Positions 7,258-13,836 of a stretch of DNA of 38,426 nucleotides are shown here, piece after piece; position 1 is the first letter of the stretch; each line of letters begins with the position of its first letter. A model generated the notes under the pieces. The model was not told the DNA's origin and did no database searches. It saw only the letters and a program-made list of their open reading frames with translations. The stretch is from AC-52 sp044870295. Its GTDB lineage: Bacteria > Actinomycetota > UBA4738. Made by a program: the position numbers and the translations under genes. The stretch covers positions 1 through 38,426 of the forward strand of contig JBIOYQ010000147.1 in assembly GCA_044870295.1 (NCBI GenBank), given 5' to 3'.

Positions 7258-8745
7258 TCACTTGACCGCGCGAGCGGGCTGGACCACCTTCGGCGAAGCG
7301 TCCGGGATCCGAACGACGGATGGCGCGGAATCCCTGGCGACGGGGACCGGCTGCGGCCACCGCTGCCATAGATAGACCGCGAACGGTGGGCCGTAGCGCA
7401 GCACCGACTCCAGGACCCAGAACGCCGGCGGCCACGGCAGGAACACCATCACCATCGAGGTGCCGGCGAAGGTCAGGAGTGGGTAGGTCAGACGGTTGCG
7501 AGGGAGCACCGCCACGATCGCCACCGGCGCCAGCAGGTACCAGTAGAGGAACCACGGCGTCAGCACGACGTAGGCGGTCAGGACCACGAGGACGCCGAAC
7601 CACATCCGTTGTTCGTCGACGGCCCGGCGGATCGCCCAGATCACGGCGGCGACCAGCACGATGCCGGCCAGGACGCGGACCAGGACCTCGGCGGTCGTGT
7701 ACCAGGCGTGGAGACCGGCCACGTGGAACACATAGGCGAACCCCACTCGCTGGATGGTGGCGGTCAGCGAGGTGTTCACGATGCCCGCCGCATCGCCCAG
7801 GCCGCTGAAGGTGGACAGCCCGGCCCAGTACGGCGCGTAGGCCGCGGCCGCCAGTCCCGTGGCGAGCGCGGCGTGGCCCGCGGCGCGACGCGCGCCTCGC
7901 TCTCGGACCAGCAGGGCCACGTACAGCACGATGCCGATGATGGCGTACACCTTCACCAGAGCGGCGAAGGTCAGGAGGACGGTGGCCAGCCACGGCCGTC
8001 CCCGACGATGCGCCAAGACCGCCCCCAAGAATCCCGCCACGACTGCGATGTCGGCCGAGCCCGCCAGCGGCACCGAGATCAGCACCAGGGGGTTCCACGC
8101 GAAGGCCAGCAGCCCCCAGCCGGCCGCCCGCGCGGGGTCGGGCCGATCCTTGGCGATCGCGACGATGGCCGCCATCACCGCGAAGTCGAGGGCCAGGATC
8201 ACGAGCTTCAACGCGACGAACGCCACGGCAAGACTGTTGCCCGCCACCTTCGCCGCGCCGAACGTCACCAGGATCCACGCGGGGCCGTACACACTCGGCT
8301 GGGCGTTCCACCTGATCCACGGGAACCATGCGTCCGCCCAGAAGACGTTCGGGTTGACCACGAACGGGTTGGCCCCGTGCGCGGCCTGCATCTTTCCGTA
8401 GAACAGGTACTGATAGAAGTCCTGCGACTGCGGCAGTGGCGCGAAGAGCACCAGCACGTGCAGCACCAACGCTCCACCGACCAGCAGTCCGACGGGCGCC
8501 CTGGCCCCGCGTCGCCAGGCAAAAAGTGCCAGGGCCCACGGGACGAACAGCAGGACGATCTGGTCGCTGTACTCGTACGCGGTCCGGCTCCAGCCCACCT
8601 TGTAATAGGGCCCCGACCCGAGGGCCGGGCCGATCAGGAACCAGGCGCCCAGGGCGGCGGACCCAAGGAAGAGGATGGTCAGCCAGGGCAGCACCGAGGC
8701 ACGCTGCCCGTCCTTTGCCCGCGGCTCGACGGTTGCGATCTTCAC
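7258..8745 (-). CDS. GT-C type polytopic glycosyltransferase (polyprenyl-phosphate mannosyltransferase-like)
   Basis: The 495-residue membrane protein has roughly a dozen hydrophobic helices. The first large outer loop carries SQDFYQYLFYGK at residues 107-118, matching the acidic-aromatic motif of GT-C enzymes that use polyprenol-phosphate sugars; D109 is the likely catalytic residue. NPNVFWADAWFPWIRW, QPSVYGPAW and the late LTPWFLYWYLLAP resemble the MptA/MptB and DUF2029-type mannosyltransferases of Actinobacteria, which build lipoglycans. The exact sugar and acceptor are unknown. The GTG at 8745 is used; homology begins soon after. A -10-like TAGCAT lies at 8792-8797 on the minus strand, giving a leader of about 40 bases that includes a hairpin. 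Confidence 0.82.
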   Translation of the reverse strand: MKIATVEPRAKDGQRASVLPWLTILFLGSAALGAWFLIGPALGSGPYYKVGWSRTAYEYSDQIVLLFVPWALALFAWRRGARAPVGLLVGGALVLHVLVLFAPLPQSQDFYQYLFYGKMQAAHGANPFVVNPNVFWADAWFPWIRWNAQPSVYGPAWILVTFGAAKVAGNSLAVAFVALKLVILALDFAVMAAIVAIAKDRPDPARAAGWGLLAFAWNPLVLISVPLAGSADIAVVAGFLGAVLAHRRGRPWLATVLLTFAALVKVYAIIGIVLYVALLVRERGARRAAGHAALATGLAAAAYAPYWAGLSTFSGLGDAAGIVNTSLTATIQRVGFAYVFHVAGLHAWYTTAEVLVRVLAGIVLVAAVIWAIRRAVDEQRMWFGVLVVLTAYVVLTPWFLYWYLLAPVAIVAVLPRNRLTYPLLTFAGTSMVMVFLPWPPAFWVLESVLRYGPPFAVYLWQRWPQPVPVARDSAPSVVRIPDASPKVVQPARAVK

Positions 8746-8765
8746 AGGTCCGGCTGATGGATCGG

Positions 8766-8782
8766 CCGGGGCGGAGCCCCGG
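8766..8782 (-). other. Perfect 7-bp hairpin between rpsD and the GT-C gene
   Basis: The arms CCGGGGC and GCCCCGG flank a 3-base GGA loop on the plus strand. It lies about 80 bases after the rpsD stop and about 20 before the GT-C start. There is no T-run on either side. It could be a terminator stem for rpsD or a structure in the leader of the GT-C transcript; sequence alone does not decide. Confidence 0.4.
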
Positions 8783-8863
8783 TCTTCAGCAATGCTACCC
8801 GTGGCTCATCCGAGGCAACCGACCGGGGTGTGGAGATCGCGTTACGGGAGCCGGCAGGGCAGC

Positions 8864-9466
8864 CTAGGACATGAACTCCACGATCAGGCGCTCCTCCACC
8901 GGCACGGGCAAAGGGATCTGCTCCCGCTCCGGAAGGCTGATCAGCCTCCCGACCAGGGCCTCCTTGTCCCGCTCCAGGTACGGAGGAGGGTCGGGCGTGA
9001 CCTCGACCGCCTCGCGCACAGGGATCAGGTTCTTCCCCGCCGGCGTGGGCTGGATGGTCTGGCCGGGGCGGACGTTGGCGCTCGGAACATCGACCCGCTT
9101 GCCGTCGAGCAGGATGTGGCCATGGGACACCAGCTGCCTGGCCTGGGGCATGGTCTGGGCGAACCCCAGCCGCAGCACCAGGCTGTCCAGACGCGTCTCG
9201 AGCAGCCTCAGCAGTTCCTCGCCGGTCACAGACTTCGTCCGGGTGGCCTCGTGGAAGTACCGCCTGAACTGCCGCTCGCCGACTCCGTAGATGGCCCGCA
9301 GCTTCTGCTTCTCGAGCAGTCGCAGGTGGAACTCCGTCATCCGCTTCCGCCCGCGGCCGTGCTGGCCCGGTGGGAACGGTCGCTTGCCCGTGGGGCAGTT
9401 GGGCCGGCCGCAGACCGCGGCGCCCACCCGGCGGCACATCCGATGCTTCGGTCCTAGTTTCTGCAT
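8864..9466 (-). CDS. rpsD: 30S ribosomal protein S4, zinc-type with a His substitution
   Basis: The 200-residue protein binds 16S rRNA early in small-subunit assembly. The RPFPPGQHGRGRKR segment, the helical region to residue 90 and the S4 RNA-binding domain (about 92-155, with LDSLVLRLGFAQTMPQARQLVSHGHI) are canonical. Bacterial zinc-type S4 uses four cysteines near the N-terminus; here C11, C19 and C24 remain and H8 takes the place of the first, with a shorter loop. The gene stands alone, not with rpsM, rpsK and rpoA, as in Streptomyces. The ATG at 9466 is preceded by GAGG 4 bases upstream, and a leader of about 53 bases is predicted. Confidence 0.97.
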   Translation of the reverse strand: MQKLGPKHRMCRRVGAAVCGRPNCPTGKRPFPPGQHGRGRKRMTEFHLRLLEKQKLRAIYGVGERQFRRYFHEATRTKSVTGEELLRLLETRLDSLVLRLGFAQTMPQARQLVSHGHILLDGKRVDVPSANVRPGQTIQPTPAGKNLIPVREAVEVTPDPPPYLERDKEALVGRLISLPEREQIPLPVPVEERLIVEFMS

Positions 9467-9515
9467 GCGTCCTCGTCCTACGTGATGGCAGGCCGACCCA
9501 CGCCCTGGAGGGGGG

Positions 9516-9528
9516 ATCGACCGTCGAT
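9516..9528 (-). promoter_or_regulatory. 13-bp perfect dyad at the rpsD transcription start
   Basis: ATCGAC and GTCGAT surround a single C. The dyad overlaps the end of the -10 box and the predicted start of transcription, a position suited to an operator or to the base of a leader structure. No regulator is known for it. Confidence 0.35.
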
Positions 9529-9555
9529 TATGTCAGGCCGAGCAGGGCCGTGACA
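9527..9555 (-). promoter_or_regulatory. Promoter of rpsD: TGTCAC-17-CATAAT
   Basis: On the minus strand the -35 element is at 9555-9550 and the -10 at 9532-9527, with a 17-base spacer. This places the start near 9520 and gives a leader of about 53 bases carrying a Shine-Dalgarno. It differs from the leaderless promoters common elsewhere in the window. Confidence 0.55.
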
Positions 9556-9571
9556 TCTGAGCGATGAGGAG

Positions 9572-9645
9572 TCGGGACGGCGGGATTTGAACCCGCGACC
9601 TCAGCGACCCGAACGCTGCGCGCTACCAAACTGCGCTACGTCCCG
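9572..9645 (-). tRNA. tRNA-Pro, anticodon CGG
   Basis: Read on the minus strand, the 74 bases fold as a full cloverleaf. The acceptor stem is CGGGACG paired with CGTCCCG, and the D arm has GCGC arms around AGTTTGGTA. The anticodon stem is CAGCG/CGCTG with loop TTCGGGT, giving anticodon CGG. The T arm is GCGGG/CCCGC with loop TTCAAAT, and the discriminator base is A. The 3' CCA is not encoded. It reads CCG proline codons, abundant in this GC-rich DNA. A -10-like TACACT lies upstream at 9673-9668. Confidence 0.96.
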
Positions 9646-9662
9646 CCGGCCGAACCGGCCGG
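9646..9662 (-). other. Perfect 7-bp hairpin abutting the tRNA-Pro 5' end
   Basis: CCGGCCG and CGGCCGG flank a 3-base loop. The stem ends at the base next to the mature 5' end, so it would form in the precursor leader exactly at the RNase P cleavage site. It might instead serve the divergent promoter region. Confidence 0.45.
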
Positions 9663-9687
9663 GACTTAGTGTACAGACCGGTACTGC

Positions 9688-9693
9688 TAGCCT
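9688..9693 (+). promoter_or_regulatory. -10 box TAGCCT, leaderless promoter of the GT4 gene
   Basis: The hexamer ends 8 bases before the GTG at 9702. TTAGTG at 9665-9670 (shifted by up to one base) lies about 17 bases upstream as a weak -35. The region is shared with the divergent tRNA-Pro. Confidence 0.55.
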
Positions 9694-9701
9694 TCCGGCC
9701 C

Positions 9702-10745
9702 GTGCGTATCGCCGAGGTGGCGCCGCCCTGGCTGGCCGTCCCTCCCAAGGGCTACGGCGGGATCGAGTGGGTGGTCGCCTTGCTGGCCGACGGCCTGGTG
9801 GAGCGGGGCCACGACGTCACGCTGTTCGCCACCGGGGACTCCCAGACCAAGGCCGCGCTCGAGTCCTCGTTCGAGACCGCGCCCGGGCCGCGGATGATCA
9901 ACGACGTCTGGCACGACACCATCCACACCCTGCACGCGTTCCGCGACCCGGGACGGTTCGATCTGTACCACGTCCATTCGCCGTGGTCGTCGCTGATCGT
10001 GGCCGCCATGCTGGACGTGCCGACCGTCCATACCGTCCACGGATCGTTCACGCCCGAGATGCGGCGCCTGTATGCGGAACTGAGCGGGTCGGTCCGGTTC
10101 GTGGCCATCAGCGAGAGCCAGCGGTCCCACATGCCGGAGCTGGCGTACGCGGGTGTGGTTCACAACGGGATCGACCTCGAGAAGTATCCCTACCGCGAGG
10201 AGAAGGACGACTTCCTCCTGTTCCTCGGGCGAGCTCATCCCGACAAGGGCGTCCTGCGAGCGGCCCTCGCCTCGCGACAGGCGGGCGCGCCGCTGGTGGT
10301 CGCCGTGAAGGTGGCTCATCCCGAGGAGGAGGAGCACTGGACCAACGAGGTGCGGCCCGCGCTGCCCCCCGACGCGGTGGTCCTGGGGGAGATCGACGAG
10401 CAGCAGAAGCTCGACCTGCTGTCCAGGGCTCGAGCCGTTCTCTTCCCCATAGACTGGGACGAGCCCTTCGGCCTGGTGATGACCGAGGCCATGGCGTGCG
10501 GCACGCCGGTGATCGCGACGCCTCGTGGCGCGGTCCCGGAAGTCGTCGAGGATGGCGTCACTGGGTTCATCGTGCCGGTGGAGAGCTATCCGGGAGATGC
10601 GGCCGCCGCCGTGAAGCGACTCGACGAGATCGACCCGGCCGCATGCCGAGCCAGGGTCGAGGACCGGTTCAGCAAGGAGGCCATGGTGTCGGGCTACGAG
10701 CGGGCCTTCCGCCGGGTCCTGGACGAACGGCAGGGTCGCCGCTAG
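9702..10745 (+). CDS. GT-B fold glycosyltransferase, family 4
   Basis: This 347-residue retaining glycosyltransferase transfers a sugar from a nucleotide-sugar donor. The N-terminal domain opens with VRIAEVAPPWLAVPPKGYGG, where the glycine-rich loop meets the acceptor and donor phosphates, followed by HVHSPW and TVHGSF segments. The C-terminal donor domain has FLGRAHPDKG near residue 180 and the family signature DEPFGLVMTEAMACGTPV, which contains the E-x7-E pair. No signal peptide or membrane helix is present, so it acts in the cytoplasm. The GTG at 9702 is preferred to the upstream TTG because the fold begins there and a -10 box precedes it. Its stop shares a palindromic CTAG with the stop of the facing hydrolase gene. 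The product is unknown. Confidence 0.88.
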   Translation: MRIAEVAPPWLAVPPKGYGGIEWVVALLADGLVERGHDVTLFATGDSQTKAALESSFETAPGPRMINDVWHDTIHTLHAFRDPGRFDLYHVHSPWSSLIVAAMLDVPTVHTVHGSFTPEMRRLYAELSGSVRFVAISESQRSHMPELAYAGVVHNGIDLEKYPYREEKDDFLLFLGRAHPDKGVLRAALASRQAGAPLVVAVKVAHPEEEEHWTNEVRPALPPDAVVLGEIDEQQKLDLLSRARAVLFPIDWDEPFGLVMTEAMACGTPVIATPRGAVPEVVEDGVTGFIVPVESYPGDAAAAVKRLDEIDPAACRARVEDRFSKEAMVSGYERAFRRVLDERQGRR

Positions 10746-12376
10746 GGCGTGAACGTCCGGAAATACGGACAGCCGGACAGGGTGGCCCGCAAGGCGTGCC
10801 CATCCACCACCGCATCGAATACGAGTCGTTCGGGGCACCCCGGGTCCTCACCCACCCGGAAGTGGCCGTCCCTCAGCCGCACCAGGGCTTCCTCAATCCC
10901 GTCCGGGTAGATGAGCAGGAGCTGTCCGTCCCGGTGCACCACTCGAAAGTTCGTGGTCCAGGGATTGTTGCTGCGATAGTGCCCGATGAAGATGGAAGCA
11001 CCGTCCTCCTGGTTCGAGGTGCTCGTCATCGCTCCTCCACGGTCTTCCCTGATCCATCGGTCGGGGCCGTGCACCGCCGCGACCACCGCGCCCTCACGGC
11101 GCTCGAATCCCAGGAGGTACAGCTCGAAGTCCGGGTGCTCGGCCAGGAAGCGATCGTCGGGGCGGCGCGCCAGCCGGATGCGGTCTCCGCCGTGTTCGAC
11201 GAAGAGTCTGCTGCCGTCCGCCATCACGTCGAGCGTGCCCCTCGGACCGTGATAGCGAGCAGCGTAGTCATCGGCCCGTTCCACGAGCAAAGGATCCGGA
11301 GCGGGCTCCGGCGGGGGAAGGGGTCGTCCCTCGGCTTCGGAGCGAAGCCAGCCCAGGGTGTCTCGGGCCAGCGTGATCGTCCAGTCCTCCCAGTCGATGC
11401 AGTTCGTCATCACCACGGCGCCGAACCCCGTCTCCGGCTCGCCCACCATGGCCGAGGCATAGCCGACCATGCCGCCGCCGTGCCCGAGGTAGCTGCGCCC
11501 CTCGATGGTGCGAACCGCCAGCCCGTACCCGTACCGGCGTCCTTCCTCGGCCGGCGCGGCGCCATCGCGGGTCATCCGATCGAAGCTCGCATCGCTGACC
11601 ACGGTGCCGGCGTCGCCCTGCCCCCGGTTCAGCCACGCGCGGAGGTACGCGGCCATGTCCTCGGCCGTCGACGCCAGACTGCCGTCGCCCGTCGCCGTCT
11701 CGAGCCAGGTCGCCGGCTGGAGTGGCGCGTCGTACGGCAGCGGCCGGTCGTCCGGATGCCGGGAGTACCCGACGGCCAACCGATCGCGGATGTCGTTCGT
11801 GATCACCGGCTCCGTCGCCGGCATCCCGGCGGGTTCCAGGACGCGCGCCCCGACGATGTCGGCGTACGGACGCCGCTCCAGCTCCTCGAGGACGAACCCG
11901 AGGACGCGGTAGCCGATGTTCGAGTACTGCCATCGCTCACCCGGAGGCGCGCCGGCTTCGGTGTCGCGCAACGCCCAGACGTCGAAGGGCGAGTCCGACG
12001 TGATGTCCGAGCCCGTGATGATGCCGGCCGTGTGGTTCATGAGGTGATGGATCGTGATCGGACCGAACGCCGACCGAACCTCGAACCACGGGAGGTACTC
12101 GGCCACCGGCGCATCGAGGTCGAGGCGGCCCTCCTCGGCCAGCTGCATGAGACACGCTGCCGTGAAGGACTTCCCGATCGAACCGATCTGGAACAAGGTG
12201 TCGCGGCTCACCGGCAACCGAGCGGCCTGGTCACGGTGGCCCCAGGACGTGGAGAGGATCGTCCCGCCGCGATCGGTCAGCGCGATCTGCACGCCTGGAG
12301 CGCCATAGGCCCTCGCCAGATCGGCCGTGCGCCCGGCGAGGCGCTCCGCCAGGCGATCCGTCGCTGCCTTCGTCAT
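10742..12376 (-). CDS. Serine hydrolase of the beta-lactamase/class C esterase fold
   Basis: The protein has 544 residues. The catalytic motifs of the PF00144 family are visible: S66-I-G-K69 (SxxK nucleophile and base), Y151-S-N153 and H299-G-G-G (KTG equivalent). After the hydrolase domain, to about residue 335, a C-terminal region of some 200 residues ends in a small beta-rich domain of a kind seen in actinobacterial serine hydrolases. There is no signal peptide, so it appears cytoplasmic, unlike true beta-lactamases; an esterase or D-aminopeptidase role is as likely. The ATG at 12376 overlaps the metallophosphoesterase stop as ATGA, indicating translational coupling. Substrate is unknown. 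Confidence 0.88.
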   Translation of the reverse strand: MTKAATDRLAERLAGRTADLARAYGAPGVQIALTDRGGTILSTSWGHRDQAARLPVSRDTLFQIGSIGKSFTAACLMQLAEEGRLDLDAPVAEYLPWFEVRSAFGPITIHHLMNHTAGIITGSDITSDSPFDVWALRDTEAGAPPGERWQYSNIGYRVLGFVLEELERRPYADIVGARVLEPAGMPATEPVITNDIRDRLAVGYSRHPDDRPLPYDAPLQPATWLETATGDGSLASTAEDMAAYLRAWLNRGQGDAGTVVSDASFDRMTRDGAAPAEEGRRYGYGLAVRTIEGRSYLGHGGGMVGYASAMVGEPETGFGAVVMTNCIDWEDWTITLARDTLGWLRSEAEGRPLPPPEPAPDPLLVERADDYAARYHGPRGTLDVMADGSRLFVEHGGDRIRLARRPDDRFLAEHPDFELYLLGFERREGAVVAAVHGPDRWIREDRGGAMTSTSNQEDGASIFIGHYRSNNPWTTNFRVVHRDGQLLLIYPDGIEEALVRLRDGHFRVGEDPGCPERLVFDAVVDGHALRATLSGCPYFRTFTP

Positions 12377-13281
12377 GACGACGCCGGCCGTGCCACCAGC
12401 TCCAGAACGGTGGCCTCGGGACGGCACAGGAACCGGAACGGGGCGTACTTGCTGGTGCCCAGCCCCGGGGAGACGTGCAGGTACGTTCGGCCGAACCGGG
12501 AAAGTCCCATGCACAGCCGGGTCGGGATCGACGAGTTCGTGACCAGGGCTCCGACGAACGGCATCCGGACCTGCCCCCCGTGTGTGTGGCCGCAGACGAT
12601 GAGGTCGTAGCCCAGGGCGGCCAACTCCGGGACCGGGTCCGGCGCATGCACGACCGCCAGGCCCAGGGCCGAGGGGTCCCGCCGGAGTGCCACCCGCAGG
12701 TCGTGTCGTTCGATGTGCGGGTCGTCCAGGCCGACCACCTCGACTCCGAGCCCGTCCAGGGAGAGGTCGGCGGTCCGGTTCGCCATGTACACCCATCCAT
12801 CCGCCTCGAGTCGCCCGCGCAAGGCGTCGGACGTGCTGCGTCGCGCCGGGCGGTGGCGCCGCCTTCGCCGGAAGTACGCCAGGTAGTTCAGCGGCTGCGG
12901 CGCGAAGTAGTCGTTGGAACCCATGACGAAGTACGAAGCGACGCGGCCCCGGACGGACCGCAGCGCGTCCACGCACGTGTCGACGGCTTCGGGCTCGCCG
13001 AGGATGTCCCCGGTGACGACGGCGACGTCCGGTTGCGGGAGTGAAGCCAGGAACGCGGCTTTGCGCCGGTCACCCGCCACCATGTGGAGGTCCGACAGAT
13101 GCAGGATCGACAACGGTGCGCCGGCCGTTGCCGGCAACGCGGCGACGCGATACGTCGCCGTCCGATACCACCTTCGTTCGATCAGGGTCCCGTAGGCAAT
13201 GCAGGCGATCCCGCCGACGGCCACGACCACCAACGACCACAGCAGGATTCCGGATACAGTTGCCAGAGCGGCAGACGACAT
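12373..13281 (-). CDS. Membrane-anchored metallophosphoesterase (Rv3683-like)
   Basis: The protein has 302 residues. One N-terminal membrane helix (about 8-31) precedes the calcineurin-like domain. Metal ligands are D64 and H66 in LSDLHM, D92 in TGDILGE, and the histidines of CGHTHGGQVRMP. The usual GNHD is GSND at residues 121-124, so the catalytic-acid histidine is not in its normal place; I believe this is shared by the actinobacterial subfamily. The ATG at 13281 fits the membrane helix and has a TACAAT box 9 bases upstream; the open frame further upstream is antisense to yqeY. In M. tuberculosis the counterpart follows ponA2, as it does here apart from the interposed yqeY. The substrate is unknown. 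Confidence 0.87.
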   Translation of the reverse strand: MSSAALATVSGILLWSLVVVAVGGIACIAYGTLIERRWYRTATYRVAALPATAGAPLSILHLSDLHMVAGDRRKAAFLASLPQPDVAVVTGDILGEPEAVDTCVDALRSVRGRVASYFVMGSNDYFAPQPLNYLAYFRRRRRHRPARRSTSDALRGRLEADGWVYMANRTADLSLDGLGVEVVGLDDPHIERHDLRVALRRDPSALGLAVVHAPDPVPELAALGYDLIVCGHTHGGQVRMPFVGALVTNSSIPTRLCMGLSRFGRTYLHVSPGLGTSKYAPFRFLCRPEATVLELVARPASS

Positions 13282-13290
13282 GGAGTCCCG

Positions 13291-13296
13291 ATTGTA
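13291..13296 (-). promoter_or_regulatory. -10 box TACAAT, leaderless promoter of the metallophosphoesterase gene
   Basis: On the minus strand the box ends 9 bases before the ATG at 13281. It fills the 15-base gap between two divergent start codons and directly abuts the GTG at 13297 of the other gene. Confidence 0.6.
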
Positions 13297-13818
13297 GTGG
13301 CCGACCAGGAAGGCACCGCCGATCGATCGGACGCGCCGGCGACCCAACCCGCACGGCACGAGGTTCGACCGGGAAGCCTGAAGGCCCGGCTCCGTGACGA
13401 GCAGCGCGCCGCGCTCAAGTCGGGCGAGAAGGTTCGGCTGTCCACCCTGCGCATGCTCTCGGCCGCGGTGACCAACCGGGAGGTCGAGCTGGCCCGTCCG
13501 CTCACCGACGAGGAATTCGTCGAGGTGGCCGTCCGGGAGGTCAAGCGACGGAAGGAGGCCGCCGAGGCCTTCGCCTCGGGTGGGCGCGAGGACCGCGCCG
13601 AGGCCGAACGAGAGGAGCAGCGGATCCTCGAGGCCTACGTCCCGGCCGGTCTCTCCGAAGAGGAGGTCGATGCGCTGGTGGATGACGCCATCTCCGCGAC
13701 CGGCGCATCGGGACCAGGAGACCTTGGCAAGGTCATGGGCCAGGTCATGGCGAAGGCCAGGGGCCGAGTCGATGGGAAAGCGGTCCAAGCCAAGGTTCGC
13801 GCGCGGCTGGGCGGCTAG
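13297..13818 (+). CDS. GatB/YqeY family protein
   Basis: The protein has 173 residues. The YqeY domain starts at about residue 27 (SLKARLRDEQRAAL) and runs to the end, with RLSTLRMLSAAVTNREVE, VKRRKEAAEAF and GDLGKVMGQVMAKARGRVDGK as clear family segments. The fold matches the C-terminal tail domain of GatB, which binds tRNA in amidotransferases; stand-alone YqeY has no firm function. The GTG at 13297 gives an N-terminal extension of about 25 residues, and no other ATG or GTG is in frame before the domain, so it may be real or the start may be a rarer codon. It diverges from the metallophosphoesterase with 15 bases between start codons. Confidence 0.88.
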   Translation: MADQEGTADRSDAPATQPARHEVRPGSLKARLRDEQRAALKSGEKVRLSTLRMLSAAVTNREVELARPLTDEEFVEVAVREVKRRKEAAEAFASGGREDRAEAEREEQRILEAYVPAGLSEEEVDALVDDAISATGASGPGDLGKVMGQVMAKARGRVDGKAVQAKVRARLGG

Positions 13819-13836
13819 CGCGGCGAACGGGGCTCG

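Noticed and set aside
8766..8782. Intrinsic terminator after rpsD
   Set aside because: The stem is perfect but no T-run follows in either direction, so it is recorded only as a hairpin.
10742..12376. Secreted beta-lactamase conferring resistance
   Set aside because: The SxxK, YxN and HGG motifs fit the fold, but there is no signal peptide and the C-terminal extension is that of general serine hydrolases.
9587..12610. Plus-strand open frame of about 1007 codons
   Set aside because: It runs across the tRNA-Pro, out of frame over the GT4 gene and antisense to the serine hydrolase. Composition is Arg/Gly/Pro-rich with no family motif; it is a by-product of high GC.
12377..12976. Upstream extension of the serine hydrolase frame
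   Set aside because: It overlaps the metallophosphoesterase in another frame on the same strand, and the ATGA junction sets the start at 12376.
13282..13788. Upstream extension of the metallophosphoesterase frame
   Set aside because: It lies antisense to yqeY; the membrane helix and the TACAAT box support the ATG at 13281.
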